Below are positions 45,632-57,188 of a DNA stretch of 64,000 bases, piece after piece. The position numbers were made by a program, and so were the translations under genes. Source of the stretch: Niebla homalea (taxonomy: Eukaryota; Ascomycota; Lecanoromycetes; Lecanorales; Ramalinaceae); contig JAHGAU010000007.1 of NCBI GenBank assembly GCA_019925105.1, positions 434,001-498,000 of the forward strand, written 5' to 3'. The notes beneath the pieces were generated by a model. It had not been told where the DNA came from, made no database searches, and worked only from the letters and a program-made list of their open reading frames with translations. Within the stretch, counting starts at the first letter, position 1. Each line of letters opens with the position of its first letter.

Positions 45632-46084
45632 GCCGAGAGCGGACGCATTCATCATATGTGATTTCCTTGTTTATTTCAATTTGCATCTCTGGTGAACAAG
45701 TCTGTATGAACATGAGCATGCGGGTGCCCTGGAATTGTGAATGAAAGGGCACCTCGGGAAATGGATCGAAAAATCTGATAGGTCAATCAAGCATTTGACC
45801 TATCGCGCTGGTCCTGGTCACGTTTCGTCCCCGGTCCAATTTATCAAGACGCGCTAACGAAACGTCCACAAATCAGTCCTTAGTCTGCGTCCATCCAACT
45901 TTACCTTCCACCTCTCATATTCATACTAACATCGTCTTTCCCCGTCGTCCCTCGGGCGCTTTTCAAGATGTCAGGATGAGAGAAGTGCTGCATGACATTT
46001 TCTAGCTCTTACTTCAATATCATGTAGATTGTTTGCAGCCTTTGGATCTCTGGCCCGTGTGGGTCACGTCAACAAGAGGCCACA
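45632..46084. other. Intergenic region
   Basis: 453 bp between two plus-strand genes. Pyrimidine-rich toward 45,900-45,960. No gene seen. Confidence 0.5.
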
Positions 46085-48687
46085 ATGGCCACCACTGCCA
46101 ATCATGATGCAAGACTTCTGCAGATACAATTGGTGTGTTCAACATCGCATCCTGGCTGTATGATGTCTAAATGTAGAGCTTGCTAACGTTAATGATGTCG
46201 ATTGCAGGAGGCACTGGGAGGTGACCGCCGTGAAAAGATCGTCACGACGCGCTTTAAGGAAGAGGAACAGCCGGCCCCAGTGCCACGTCCTAGGAACGTA
46301 ACCGTCAGCAATTTGTCGTCCTCAGATGCCGACGGGGGAGGTCAAGCAACCAAGTTATCGGCTTGGCACGGTATGTCTGAACAGCTCAATGTTTGTTTCT
46401 AGCAAAGCTCATCATCTCAGCCGCGTGGCAGTATCTACAAGAGGACGTCCAACATGAACGTCATCTCGAAGACATAGGGACCGGTGTCGGTCAAAGTCAT
46501 AGGCACAAGCTACAGCTAGGAATCGCAAGTGGTCCTCCCCAGCGAGGGGAGAACATCTTCCGGAGGAGCCCCCAGTCCGGAAGAAATCGTCCGGCTCCTA
46601 TCAAGGCTGAGGTGTAAGGCATTTCTCTCCCAGTGAGGGTACTCACATGATTGAAATGGCTGACCCGATCTTCTTTGATAGAATCCGGATTGGTGGAAGA
46701 AACACCGAACTACCGTAAAAATGCTCTCCCAAGTCTATACCATCCAACTGCTAACGAAATGTAGAAGTAGGGGACTCCAATATCATGCACCGTCTTCCGT
46801 AAAGGGGCGAGGTCGTAATGCCTCATTGCCAATGAATGTCTCAACGACGACAAAGTCGTCCAAGCCTCAGAGAGTGAATGATGCTCATAGAAGACCGATG
46901 CCGGTGGATCCATTTCAACGGCGAGGGTCAGTCCAGACTTTCCTTGAGTGAGTCTTGTTCGATTTGCTTACTCTCCCAGGAGACGTCCTCATGCTCAAGT
47001 CGTGGATCTCTCGAAACCCTCGGACTTCCTAGCATTCTCGGAGCTTACATCGATCAACAACAAATTAACAGTGACAAAGGAGCAAACATCTTTGCAACGG
47101 CCAAAGTCTCCTGCAAAAACACTCAGTCAGGCAGCTCAGTCCAATAAATCATCGCCAGCTCCTACGCCGTTGGCGAAGATACCAGCAGATCCTCCACCAT
47201 CAGTAGCCGGATCTCAACAAAGTATTGCGGTACCAACCTCCAAGCATGCCACAGAACCAAACGTTCAAGCGACCATTGCAAAAAAGCCAGCAGCTGAGTC
47301 CACGGACGGCCGGGTTCAGATGAAACATCAACCAGCCATGATCTCGCCTCCTGAACTTTCCACACTGACCAGTGCGGTACCAGCAAATTCAGAAAGCGCC
47401 AATCAAAGCGCAAAGCCGAGCTTCACTAAAGAAGGGCTTTTACAATTCATGCCGAAACTGCGGGACCAATTGCCCAAATACTTGTTTGCGCAGGTAGAAG
47501 CGTTCGTGCATGCCAAGGAGGAGGAAGATCAGCTCAGCGATGACCAAAATGTCGCTGCCAACGCAGATTCCGTAAGTGGTGGTGAACAAGGAGAAGCTTC
47601 CCCAAGACTTCTATCAGCAGATACCGTCACACAGACTGACCGCAAACCCTTGACAGCCGGCAAGTCCATTATTAAAGCAGAGGATGAAGTATCGAACGGA
47701 GCAAATGCTCCAACAACGTCTTCTTCGAGTGTACAGGATGCTACCGCTACATCTGCTCCATCAGGATCAAAGTCGCCTACCCAGCGCGGTGAAAAGCAGG
47801 CAGGAAGCCGTCAGAGTAAGGTCATTGACGCACCACCAATGATGCTAGACTCAGAGCTTTCAAAACCTGGAATTGTTTCGCAGATGCCTCGGCAAGCCAC
47901 AACATCAGTCCACAGCGGACGACAGAGTCTTGCGCAGAGTCTGATGAGACAACGGGACGCGCTGATCGGTGAGCATGTGCACAAATTTCGGTTCCTGCAC
48001 ACTACGACGGCTTTAGAGAAACAATTTGCCAATTTGCGTATCTCTGAAAATCGCGAAGTGCCAGAGACTGATGGTTTACAAGTGTCTTGGCCAACCACTA
48101 CCGAAATGTCGTCTCTTACCTCAAATGTGGCCTCACGCCGCAAGGGACCATCCTTGCCTGCCTTCCTGCAAGCGATGCAAAAGCAGTCAGGATATGGAGC
48201 TGCCGCTCGCGATCAGGTTTTGAGTACAGCCGAAGCCGGGACGTTCACAAACACCCTCGAGCCAGAATTGGACATATCAAGACGGGAAAAGAACCGCTCG
48301 ATCTCCTCCTCGGCTTCAGAATCTTCACAATTTCTAGCTCCTCGGATCAATCGCAGGGCAAGGCAAGGCCCTGAGCTACCGGCTTTCCTCCGGCCAGGAG
48401 GAGTCCCTTCGACGTCCACACCAGCTACTCAGACAACGTCGGAATCGCTGGGCAGATTTCGTCTCAAAGAGAATGAAAACCCATTCGCACGTAGGCCAAC
48501 CAATTCGAGTGCCGGTGCCGGTACCGGTAGCAATCCTCTTCAACCTCTGACTGACAGGGCTACTACGCACTCAACATTTTCCACTCCAACTCATCTAAAG
48601 AGCCACAGAGCCAGGCCCAGCGGCCCGGAATTACCTCACTTCTTACAAGAAGTTGTGGCAGCGCAGAAGAAGAATGGCCCAAAGTAG
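46085..48687 (+). CDS. Large disordered protein with repeated GPxLPxFL motif
   Basis: The last exon, 46980-48687, is secure: 569 codons, Ser/Thr/Pro/Gln-rich, mostly disordered. A model that keeps frame upstream is 46085-46132, 46208-46340, 46403-46611, 46682-46926 and 46980-48687 (780 residues); the donor of the second intron and the third exon are uncertain, since an alternative donor at 46371 would make a 32-bp intron. No domain is recognised. One ordered helix is likely at TKEGLLQFMPKLRDQLPKYL. The motif GP-x-LP-x-FL occurs three times near the C-terminus: KGPSLPAFLQAMQ, QGPELPAFLRPGG and SGPELPHFLQEVV, each after a basic RR/RA stretch. This suggests a multivalent docking motif. Partner unknown. 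Confidence 0.65.
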
Positions 48688-49101
48688 CTCACCCCAACAC
48701 ACTAATACGTGGGTAGGACATGGAGTGGCTTTGCAGGATTTCATACGAGATACGACGTGAAAAGTCATTTCGTCTCGAGCATACAGAGGATCTCGGAAAT
48801 AGCATTCATGTAAAGGCGATACAAAAGTGCTTGTGATTACTTTGTGCCACTGACATTCGTCTCGAAAAGCAGAGGACGGTGGGAGGCAAAGGCACGAAAT
48901 GAAGAGACAAGCTTGATTGCAAAGGAAGATGAAGAAGTTGTTTGATGGCCCAACAATGTTTATCTCGTTAGGAGCTCCATGATTCTCTGTGATCCACACA
49001 TTTTTGTATCAGAAACTCGCTCGAGGCCTAAAAAGCATTGATTAACCGTGAAGCAATGGCAGAGCGACGATGAACTACCGCCCAACCACATGCTACATAT
49101 C
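48688..49101. other. Convergent 3' region upstream of the RAD52 stop
   Basis: 414 bp between stop codons of two convergent genes; untranslated ends only. Confidence 0.5.
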
Positions 49102-50962
49102 CTACGTCTTCAAGCTACCTTGCTCCTTGACACTATCGTTACCAACGTCAATCCTTGGCCGTTTTGCATCTCCATTTCGATCCGCAATTGAAGCATTCAC
49201 TGACGCGTTCGTCACATCACCTAGTGCCGGTCTCGATTCCTGAATCCCATCGGCAGCCCGTTTCATTTGGGGTGGCTTATACGATCCACGATTCTGCAGT
49301 GGACTTGCTCCACCTCCAGGCATGCCCAGCTTTCTCACTTTGTCTGTTTGCAAATTTGTTGGGTTGAAGCTGTTTGGCGATGGTGGAACTGCCGCGGCTG
49401 GGGCGGTAGTAAGATCCCGATTGATGGGTTTGCTCTTGGTATGGTCCACACCGACAGTCTTCCGTATAGAGGGACTTTGCAGGTGCGGATTAAAGGTGGG
49501 GGCTTTGATCGAGGGGCCTTGTGCTTTTTGAAGGGACTCGGCTGCACGTGCTGTGAAGAAACCTACGGGTGCTTCACCATCTGGCGGTTTCATAGGGTCA
49601 GTATCAGTGGTTGGGTTGGCAACTGAGGCCTGCGGCTGCGTTCGAGTATCAGTGGATATTGATTTTGCGGGGATATTATTGCCATTAGACATGTGTGATG
49701 GGGGCTGCGGCACAGGGGGTGGTTTAGGTCGTGATTGTAAGCGAGGCTTGGTATCTGAATCGAGTGTCGATCTTGCCATGGCCGGTGTTTGAGGATTGGC
49801 TGCTGATGTCGCTGTGGGAGGCCGTATTCGGGGCGGACCGTTGCTATGATTGTCGATGCACGGATTGCTCCGATGAGCTGGTGCAGGAACCGGAAGACAT
49901 GTCTTATCCACGGACCGAAAAGTTTCTATGTCCGTTCCTTGTTCCAGCGTCACACTGTCCGGCTCTTCGCCTTGTGGAACCGCAAAATCAACCTCATCGA
50001 AGTCATCGCCTGGTCGAGGTTAGCGAAGTCAGAAGTATCAGCTTTCTATTCCATAGAATCAAGCGCTTACTGCCGAATTCATCTTCGTGTGATTCTGGAC
50101 GTCCTCCAGGCTCACGCTTGATTGGTGGGAGGCCCGTCTTCGTGGGCTCCTGCACACCCATCTGATGTTCGCTCTTCACAGGTCGATGTCTGTGGAGGTT
50201 TTCGGGATCCCATCTTGTCTAATTCTGATCAGCATTCTGCCACTACAACCACTGACACACTTACAGGGGCAGTCTTTAGCTTGGTTACTTTGGCCACATA
50301 ATCCTTATCATATACACAATTTCCAAGCAAGTTTCCGAAGTTCCGCAAAGCCCTCTTCAGGCCATCGGTAGTTCCCTCTTTCTTTGCCTTCTCAAAAGCC
50401 GGTGCCTTGCCCTTGCAGTTCTCGATGTGCCCGTATCCAATGTCCTAGCGGTATCAGTACTGCCTGTGAGTGAAATCTGATTTGTGATGGCCGGCTCACT
50501 TCATGAAAGGTGCCGTCCCTCAAAGACACTCTAACAATCACCGAAAGGCCGAGGCTGACCCTACCTGTCGTCTGGTTGTCGTCGACCTTTCACGTACATC
50601 AGCATCTGGTTTTCGATCTCGACATCTGCAATGAACTCACAAAATCGATTTGAATTTGCTGTATAGAGCTCGACCAGCCATTGAACCCGAAAACTTCATT
50701 GGCCAGATTGATGCATTTATCTGTAGCCCACTCAGCCGCGCTCTCGTTCGATGGTGGGCCATGACAGACCTGCAGCTAAGTAGTGAACCTTTGCCCCACC
50801 TGCTCCTGGCCTCGACGAAATGTACTCTGGCCCTAATTGTTTCTCCAGTCGACTTGAAAGCGTGGCGATTTCGGATGCAGTATACTCAGAAACGTGCGGT
50901 TTGATCTCATCGAACGGATTGCCGCTCGGCGGGCATTGATGTTGTTGGCCTTGAGCAGGCAT
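49102..50962 (-). CDS. RAD52: Homologous recombination mediator RAD52
   Basis: Six exons: 50962-50770, 50720-50641, 50586-50500, 50444-50265, 50218-50071 and 50009-49102; 531 residues. The N-terminal DNA-binding/annealing domain is well conserved: [92 protein letters not shown] and [20 protein letters not shown]. Most of these blocks are made contiguous only by splicing. The C-terminal half is Pro/Ser-rich and basic, expected to bind Rad51 and RPA. Rad52 anneals single strands and loads Rad51. The start codon lies 182 bp from a copia LTR, so the promoter may extend into or be bounded by the insertion. First-intron donor is GTCTGT. Confidence 0.96.
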
Positions 50963-51139
50963 AACTTGTCAACTACTTGATGTTCATCGAGTGCCTCTCA
51001 ATACATCACAACATGATCATCAAGCGTGTGAGGGTGATGAAGCTTCTTGATATTCCCTTGAACGCCTTGGAACGCGCTCTACTTTCTTCTCGGTGACGGA
51101 ATTTCTATTCTACCGAGATGCGGTATCACGTGCTCCTTT

Positions 51140-51144
51140 TTATG
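51140..51144. repeat. Target-site duplication, left copy
   Basis: TTATG directly before the left LTR. It matches TTATG at 56981-56985 after the right LTR, the 5-bp duplication expected from a copia integrase. Confidence 0.93.
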
Positions 51145-51190
51145 TGATGCACGGGGGTATTCCGCGGTGATGCACGGGGGTATTCCGCGG
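51145..51190. repeat. 23-bp tandem repeat at LTR head
   Basis: TGATGCACGGGGGTATTCCGCGG occurs twice in a row (given here as the motif beginning TGATGCACGGGGG and ending TTCCGCGG). The right LTR has the same two copies, RIP-altered, at 56682-56727, so the duplication predates insertion. Confidence 0.95.
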
Positions 51191-51443
51191 TTGTCTTGGC
51201 AGCCCCTGCATTGAAGACCCTATCGCATAAAGGCCTACCAGACGGCCTTTTGTCAACGGTATTACAGGTGCATCGGTGCATAAGGTACGGTGAGTATACG
51301 GTTATTAAACGGTCCTTAAGATGGATATAAATACGGTCGTTATTACGGTATAATTAAATAAGTATAATAATAGACTTAATATAAATAATTCGGCTTATTT
51401 ACCCTTCCTTTATACCTTATACCTATTTACGTATATTATATTA
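51145..51443 (+). repeat. Left LTR of copia element, 299 bp
   Basis: Starts TGATGCACGGGGG and corresponds base for base in length to the right LTR. The outer half up to about 51301 is unmutated; the inner half is converted to AT-rich sequence by C-to-T/G-to-A changes, so the terminal CA has become TA. The first 23 bp are tandemly duplicated. Confidence 0.95.
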
Positions 51444-51459
51444 GGTTCTAAGCCCGATT
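51444..51459 (+). promoter_or_regulatory. Candidate primer-binding site
   Basis: Directly after the left LTR stands GGTTCTAAGCCCGATT. Allowing for RIP (TG to TA) this resembles the complement of the initiator-Met tRNA anticodon region (GGTTATGAGCCC), the half-tRNA primer used by copia-type elements; one mismatch is not explained by RIP. Confidence 0.55.
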
Positions 51460-54400
51460 AATAAGATAATTAATCGTAATATACTATTTAAGTAATAATT
51501 TTATTTAAGTAATATCTATAACGTTTATATAATTACTTAAGATTATAAGATAATTATAACTTTAACCTTTAATACCCTAATAAATAATTATAATTATAAG
51601 GATATTAAAAAAAGTAGCTTAACGTAATAGTATTTACTTTATTAAATATAATATATACTTTATACTTCCGGTAATAATAGTATTTAAGATAAAAGGATAA
51701 TACCATTATTACTTAAGGTACCCACCGTAAAAACTATTAGATTACCCCTAAATATTTTTAAGGAATTCCTTATAAAGCTAACTTTATATAAGTTTCTTAA
51801 GCTTAATAATAATAACTTCCGTAAATAAAGTTAGATTATAAAACGTTTTTTAAGAAGTTATTTATTATAGGGTATTATAAATAACTTAACCCTATACCCT
51901 TAAGTCCTATTTTAAGCTAAGATTTAAATTATATATACCGATTTTACTACCGGTATACTTATAAATAACGTAATAACGACGTAAAGATCATATATCTTAA
52001 TAAATAAAAACATTATACCGTTTTAGATTTACTTAACGTAAAGTAAGATCCATCTCGTGAAAAATAAAGGAAAATTAATCCCCTTATTAATAAAGATCCT
52101 TACTATAAAGGCTTAAAAGGATAACGGAGTAAATAAAGTTACTATATTTATAAAGAAAGTAAATAAATAAGTAAATTAAATTAATAAAACCGCTATATTA
52201 AATAATATTTATTTAAGTTTTATAATTATAAACTTATTTTAAGAAATATATAAGTTTAATTTTACTATATACCGGCTTAAGAATAATAAGGATATATTTA
52301 ATAATAAAAAAGTTATTTAAAAACTTAAAATAATTAAAATTAATACGGCTAAAAAATAAATTATTAATACCGTAATAATAAGGGTAAATAAAGAAAATAA
52401 TATTAAACTTTACCGCGTAATAAAATATTATAATTGTTAGAAAATAAGTTATATAATTAAGGATTATAATGAAAAAAGCGTAAAAGTAAACGGTAAAAAT
52501 AATAAAAAAATTAATAAAAATAAAATTAAGAAAATAAAGAAACTTAAAAAATAAGTAGCTTAATTTAAGTTTAAATAAGTTAAAGGGGCTATAATTAAAA
52601 ATAACGAAAAATTTAAAAAATTAAGCTTTATCGCCGTTAATAAAAAGGAATATAATATTAAGGAATTAACGTTTATATTTATTAATAATAATAATAACCT
52701 TATTATTTTCTTAATAAAAAACGGACCGGCCTTAATAAGTTTTTAAAAAATTATTAAAGTAATAAAAATCTATATAATTTAACTTTATATAAGCTTAATA
52801 ATAATACCGTTACGATAAATTTAAGTAATCCCGGTCTTTATAACGGCGATAATAAGGTAAGAAATATTACTATAATAAACGGTATAAATAATAAAGAAAC
52901 CTATTTACCTAAAAGTGATCTATATAATTAAATAATAAAATAAATACGGAAAAAATGTGACTTTTTTTAAAATAATAAAAACCTAAACCTTATAAAATCC
53001 ATAAATACCGGTAATAATAATTACGCTTTAATAGTAATAAGGGGTAACTCCCTTAATAAGATAAGTTAAAATATACCATCCGAAGATAAAGAAACCCCTT
53101 AAATAATAAACTTTAACGTTATAAAATATATATATATTCAGAAAGGTATATTTTAAAGTTTTAAAGAAAAAATTATAAAAATAATAATAAAGGATAAAGG
53201 CTCCTTAAATTTATTTAGACGTAATAACGTAATAATTAAGATAAACGGTTAAAAACGTATTATTTAAAACGTATTATAAGTTCCCTACTTAAGATTTAAT
53301 TTTTTATTTATTTCAGCCTTAAAGGATAAAAATATAAATATTACCTTTAACGGACGTAAAGTAAAGATTATATAAAGAAATCGATTTATTACGGTAAAGT
53401 ATTAATATAAAAAGCTTTATTTACTTATATATATCTAGAAAAACGCTATATTAATAATTAATAAAGAAGATTTAAATCCCGTACCTTATAAATTATAAAA
53501 TAAAAAAAACGGTAAAATTAAATATAATAGTAATAAAATTACTTAAAGACATAAAAAGGATAATAATAAGCTCTTTATAACTTTTTATAATTATTTAAGT
53601 TATTTAAATATAGCTAAGTTATATATTATATATAAAATGGTATTAAGGATATTAAAAATATCGGCCTTAAAGGACTTTTTCTATAATATATATAAAAATA
53701 ATAAACTTATAAAAAGTATATATAAATACTATTATATAAAAGAGATAAAGTTTGGGTCTTATCTCTTTTACAACGTTTAAGGCCCTTATAATATTAAGGT
53801 ATTAATTCCCGGAATAATACCTTTTAAGTATTATTTATCCGTTATTAATAAAGCTACGGGGTAATTAAATCTTACCCCGTTAATAATAAAAATTAAAATA
53901 ATTAATTAAATCTTATCTATTATTAACGTACTTAATTATAAAGAAAATAATATTATAATTAAGTACGTCCGTACCGATAATATAAAAGAATTTTAAGCTT
54001 TTAAAGCGGCCATTAAAGAATATAATATTACTATAGAATATATTATATATTATATACTTAAATAAAATAGCATAACTAAATAATTTAACCGAATAATTAT
54101 AATAATAATTTGGTATATAATATATTATATTAAATTATTAAATAACTTTTAAATTTTTACGGCTATATATATTAATTAATTAAGATAAAAGCTTCCCTTT
54201 ATAAAGGGAATAAACCCTTTTAAAAAGTAAATAAAAATAAAATTTCTTATTAAAAATAAAAGGACATTTAAGATATTATATAAAGTAAGTATACTTAAAG
54301 AGATAAGATAATTAAAACTAAATAAAATTATTATTAACGGTATTTATTTAAAAATTATATTAAGCTTATAATTATACGTTTATATACCTTATAAAAGGAA

Positions 54401-56671
54401 TATAAAGGTTATTATAAATTTAAAGGTCTTTAATAAAAAAACGGCAACGTACTTATTATTATAGCTTATTATTAAAGATATACTACCAGTTTTAAAGCCG
54501 ATAACCCTTATTAATAATAATATAGCCTATTATAAAAGTAAGTATATATCAGATAAATTTAAAGGATTTAATAAAAACAAATTTATACTAACTTATATTT
54601 ATTTAATTCCTTAAAATAAAGAAAATCATAATATAAATCCCGTAGATTTTAATTTTCCTTAGGTTAACGATAAAGTCTTTAATTAAATAAAACGAAATAA
54701 AAAGGATATATTATTAAAAATCTATAAAATAATAAATAGAATATTTATTTAAAAAAGAATTTAAAAAAACTTATTAAAGACCTTAAAAATATTAAAAATC
54801 TTATAAATTATAAAAATTATAATAATAACGGGGCTCCTAACTTACTTTTATTAAAGGGAATTAATATTTTTATTTTACTTAAAGATATTTACGATTTTAT
54901 TTTAGCTTATTAATAAATAAGTAAAACCTTATTAATACCGGGATATATTCCGGAAGATAAAATAAATATAAACGATAATATTAATAATAAGCTTAAGATT
55001 AACCGCTTTTATTAAGGTTATTATTATTATAATCCTTACGTATTTAATATTAATTTTAATAATATTATTTTTATTATTATAACTTATATTAATTTATTTA
55101 CTTATTAATAAGTTATAAAATCTTTAAACCGATTTAAATAGATTAAGGTTATTAATAAAAAATTACGAGTTTATTATTAAATAAAATTTAAGAGTTTATA
55201 AATAAACCGAAGGACCGTAAGCTTATTAACTTTAAGTAAGTATTTAAGAAAAAATTCCTTACTTTAAGCCTTATTAATAAATATAAAATAAGGTTTATTA
55301 TAAGGGGTTTTACTTAAAAGCAAAATATTAACTATAAAGAAACCTTCTTATCTACTTTAAGGTATAAGTTGTTTTACTTACTTTTAACATTTATAATTAT
55401 CTATAAACTTTAACTGTAACTCTTAAACGTTATTACCGCGTACTTAAACGGTAATTTAAATAAAAAGATCTATATAAGCATTTTTAAGGGTATTCTGATA
55501 ACTTAATAAAATACCGGTAAATATTTCCGTTTATTTAAAGGTTTTTATGGGCTTAAATAGTTAAAAAGGATTTGGGCTGAGAAATTTTAATTACGGCTTT
55601 ATAAATTTAATTTTATCTTTATTCAGGCTGATTTATATATATTTATTAAGAAGTTTAATAAAAAAACGTATTTAATAACCCTTTACGTTAACGATATCGT
55701 TATTATTATTAAAAGCTTAAAGATTTATAAATAAATAAAAGATTATTTAATTTTAATATTTAAGCTTATTAAAAAAGGCCCATTAAAGGTAATCCTTAAA
55801 ATATAAATATCCTAAAATGATAATATTATTATTATAAATTAAATAAATTACGTTATTAACGTCTTTAAAAAGTATTATATAATAAATTATAATAATATTA
55901 ATACCTTAATAAACGGATATAAAGGTATATAAGTAGCCCGACTTAATAAGTAATAAATAGATTAATATATTTATTAATAGCTTCTTAATAAGCTTATATT
56001 CCTTTAAATTGCTATCTGTCCGGATTTAACTTTTTAATTTTAAAATTAAGTTAATTTTATAATAATCTTATTATTTAATATTAGAATTATTTAATACGGG
56101 TATTTAAATACTTAAAAAGCATATTAAATTTAAACTTATATTTCCGACGTAACGGCGGATTACTTAAATACTTTATAAATATTACGTTTATTAACGATAA
56201 AAATAATAAGAAGTTATTATACGGCTTTATAATATTAAATACCGGTATAATATACGTATAATATACTCGGAAACAGCGTACCGTTATTACCTTTATTATA
56301 AAAGCCAAGTATATAACTTTTTCTAAAAGGTATAAAATAAGTATTTAATTTATAAGGTAAATTAATAAGACCGGATTCTTTAAAGATTACGGGCTTATTA
56401 TTCTATTTAATAATAATAACGGTAATATTTCTCTTATTAAGAACCCGGAAAATTATTTACGGATTAAATATATTAACGTCCAATATTATTTTATTTAGAA
56501 AAAGGTATAAAAAGGCCTTATCTTAATAAAATATATTAATATTAAGGATTAATTTATAAACATTATAATAAAGCCTTTATTAAAATAACCCTTTAAAATG
56601 AATTGATTAAAGCTCGGATTATATTTAATAGGCTAATAGCGGTATTACCGTTATGGATTTATCGTAACTTT

Positions 56672-56681
56672 AAAGAGGGAG
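56672..56681 (+). promoter_or_regulatory. Polypurine tract
   Basis: AAAGAGGGAG immediately before the right LTR, the standard position and composition for plus-strand priming. It contains no CA or TG and has been spared by RIP. Confidence 0.85.
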
Positions 56682-56980
56682 TGATATACGGGGGTATTCC
56701 GCGGTAATATACGGGGGTATTCCGCGGTTATCTTAGCAGCCTTTACATTAAAGACCCTGTCATATAAAGGCCTACCAGACGGCCTTTTATCAACGGTATT
56801 ACAGGTGCATCGGTGCATAAGGTACGGTGAGTATACGGTCATCAAACGGTTTTTGAGATGGACATAAATACGGTCGTTGTCACGGTGTAATTAGACAAGC
56901 ATAGTGGTAGACTCAATACAAGTGATTCGGCTTACTCACCCTTCCCCTGCACCCTGCACCCATTTGCGCATATTGCATCA
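56682..56980 (+). repeat. Right LTR of copia element, 299 bp
   Basis: Mirror image of the left LTR in damage: its inner part (56682 to about 56790) is RIP-mutated and its outer part is intact, ending in TATTGCATCA. About 50 bp in the middle are unmutated in both copies and identical. Confidence 0.95.
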
Positions 56981-56985
56981 TTATG
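56981..56985. repeat. Target-site duplication, right copy
   Basis: TTATG, identical to the left copy at 51140-51144. Confidence 0.93.
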
Positions 56986-57188
56986 ATCGACCGAGACGGA
57001 CGCGTTGCGCTGAAGCAATCAACGGTACAGATCTTGCCATTAAATTGGTCTTCAAGTCTTCGACTACATTTGGTATGACCTTCAGGATGATGCTGATGAA
57101 TACCCGATGCAAAGTGTGTTTCTTGGTTCCTAAATATTCTAGAGCCTCCTGTTCTTTTCCTCACAGCTCTCTGCTCCAACCATGCGCG

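Larger units (their letters stand above)
51145..56980 (+). mobile_element. RIP-inactivated Ty1/copia LTR retrotransposon
   Basis: 5,836 bp, complete from LTR to LTR with target duplication. The internal part is extremely AT-rich and nearly devoid of CA and TG dinucleotides, while CG, CC and GG remain, the signature of repeat-induced point mutation at CpA. No long frame survives; stops are everywhere. Relics in plus-strand order are a gag zinc-knuckle trace (about 52420-52475), an integrase core with the RTDN..EF and FNR landmarks (about 53960-54110), reverse transcriptase (about 55250-55700, including YK..F..RGFTQK-like and AYLNG-like traces) and RNase H (about 56160-56300). Integrase before reverse transcriptase is the copia order. 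It sits between the RAD52 5' end and the UBX gene 3' end. Confidence 0.95.

Noticed and set aside
46371..46402. 32-bp intron in the disordered-protein gene
   Set aside because: Too short for splicing in this genome; the in-phase donor at 46341 gives a 62-bp intron instead.
56087..56308. Minus-strand frame in the AT-rich block
   Set aside because: Arises by chance in RIP-mutated RNase H sequence; the element reads on the plus strand.
51300..56690. AT-rich block as a centromere or mitochondrial insertion
   Set aside because: Matched LTRs, a target-site duplication and copia-order domain relics explain it as a RIPed retrotransposon.
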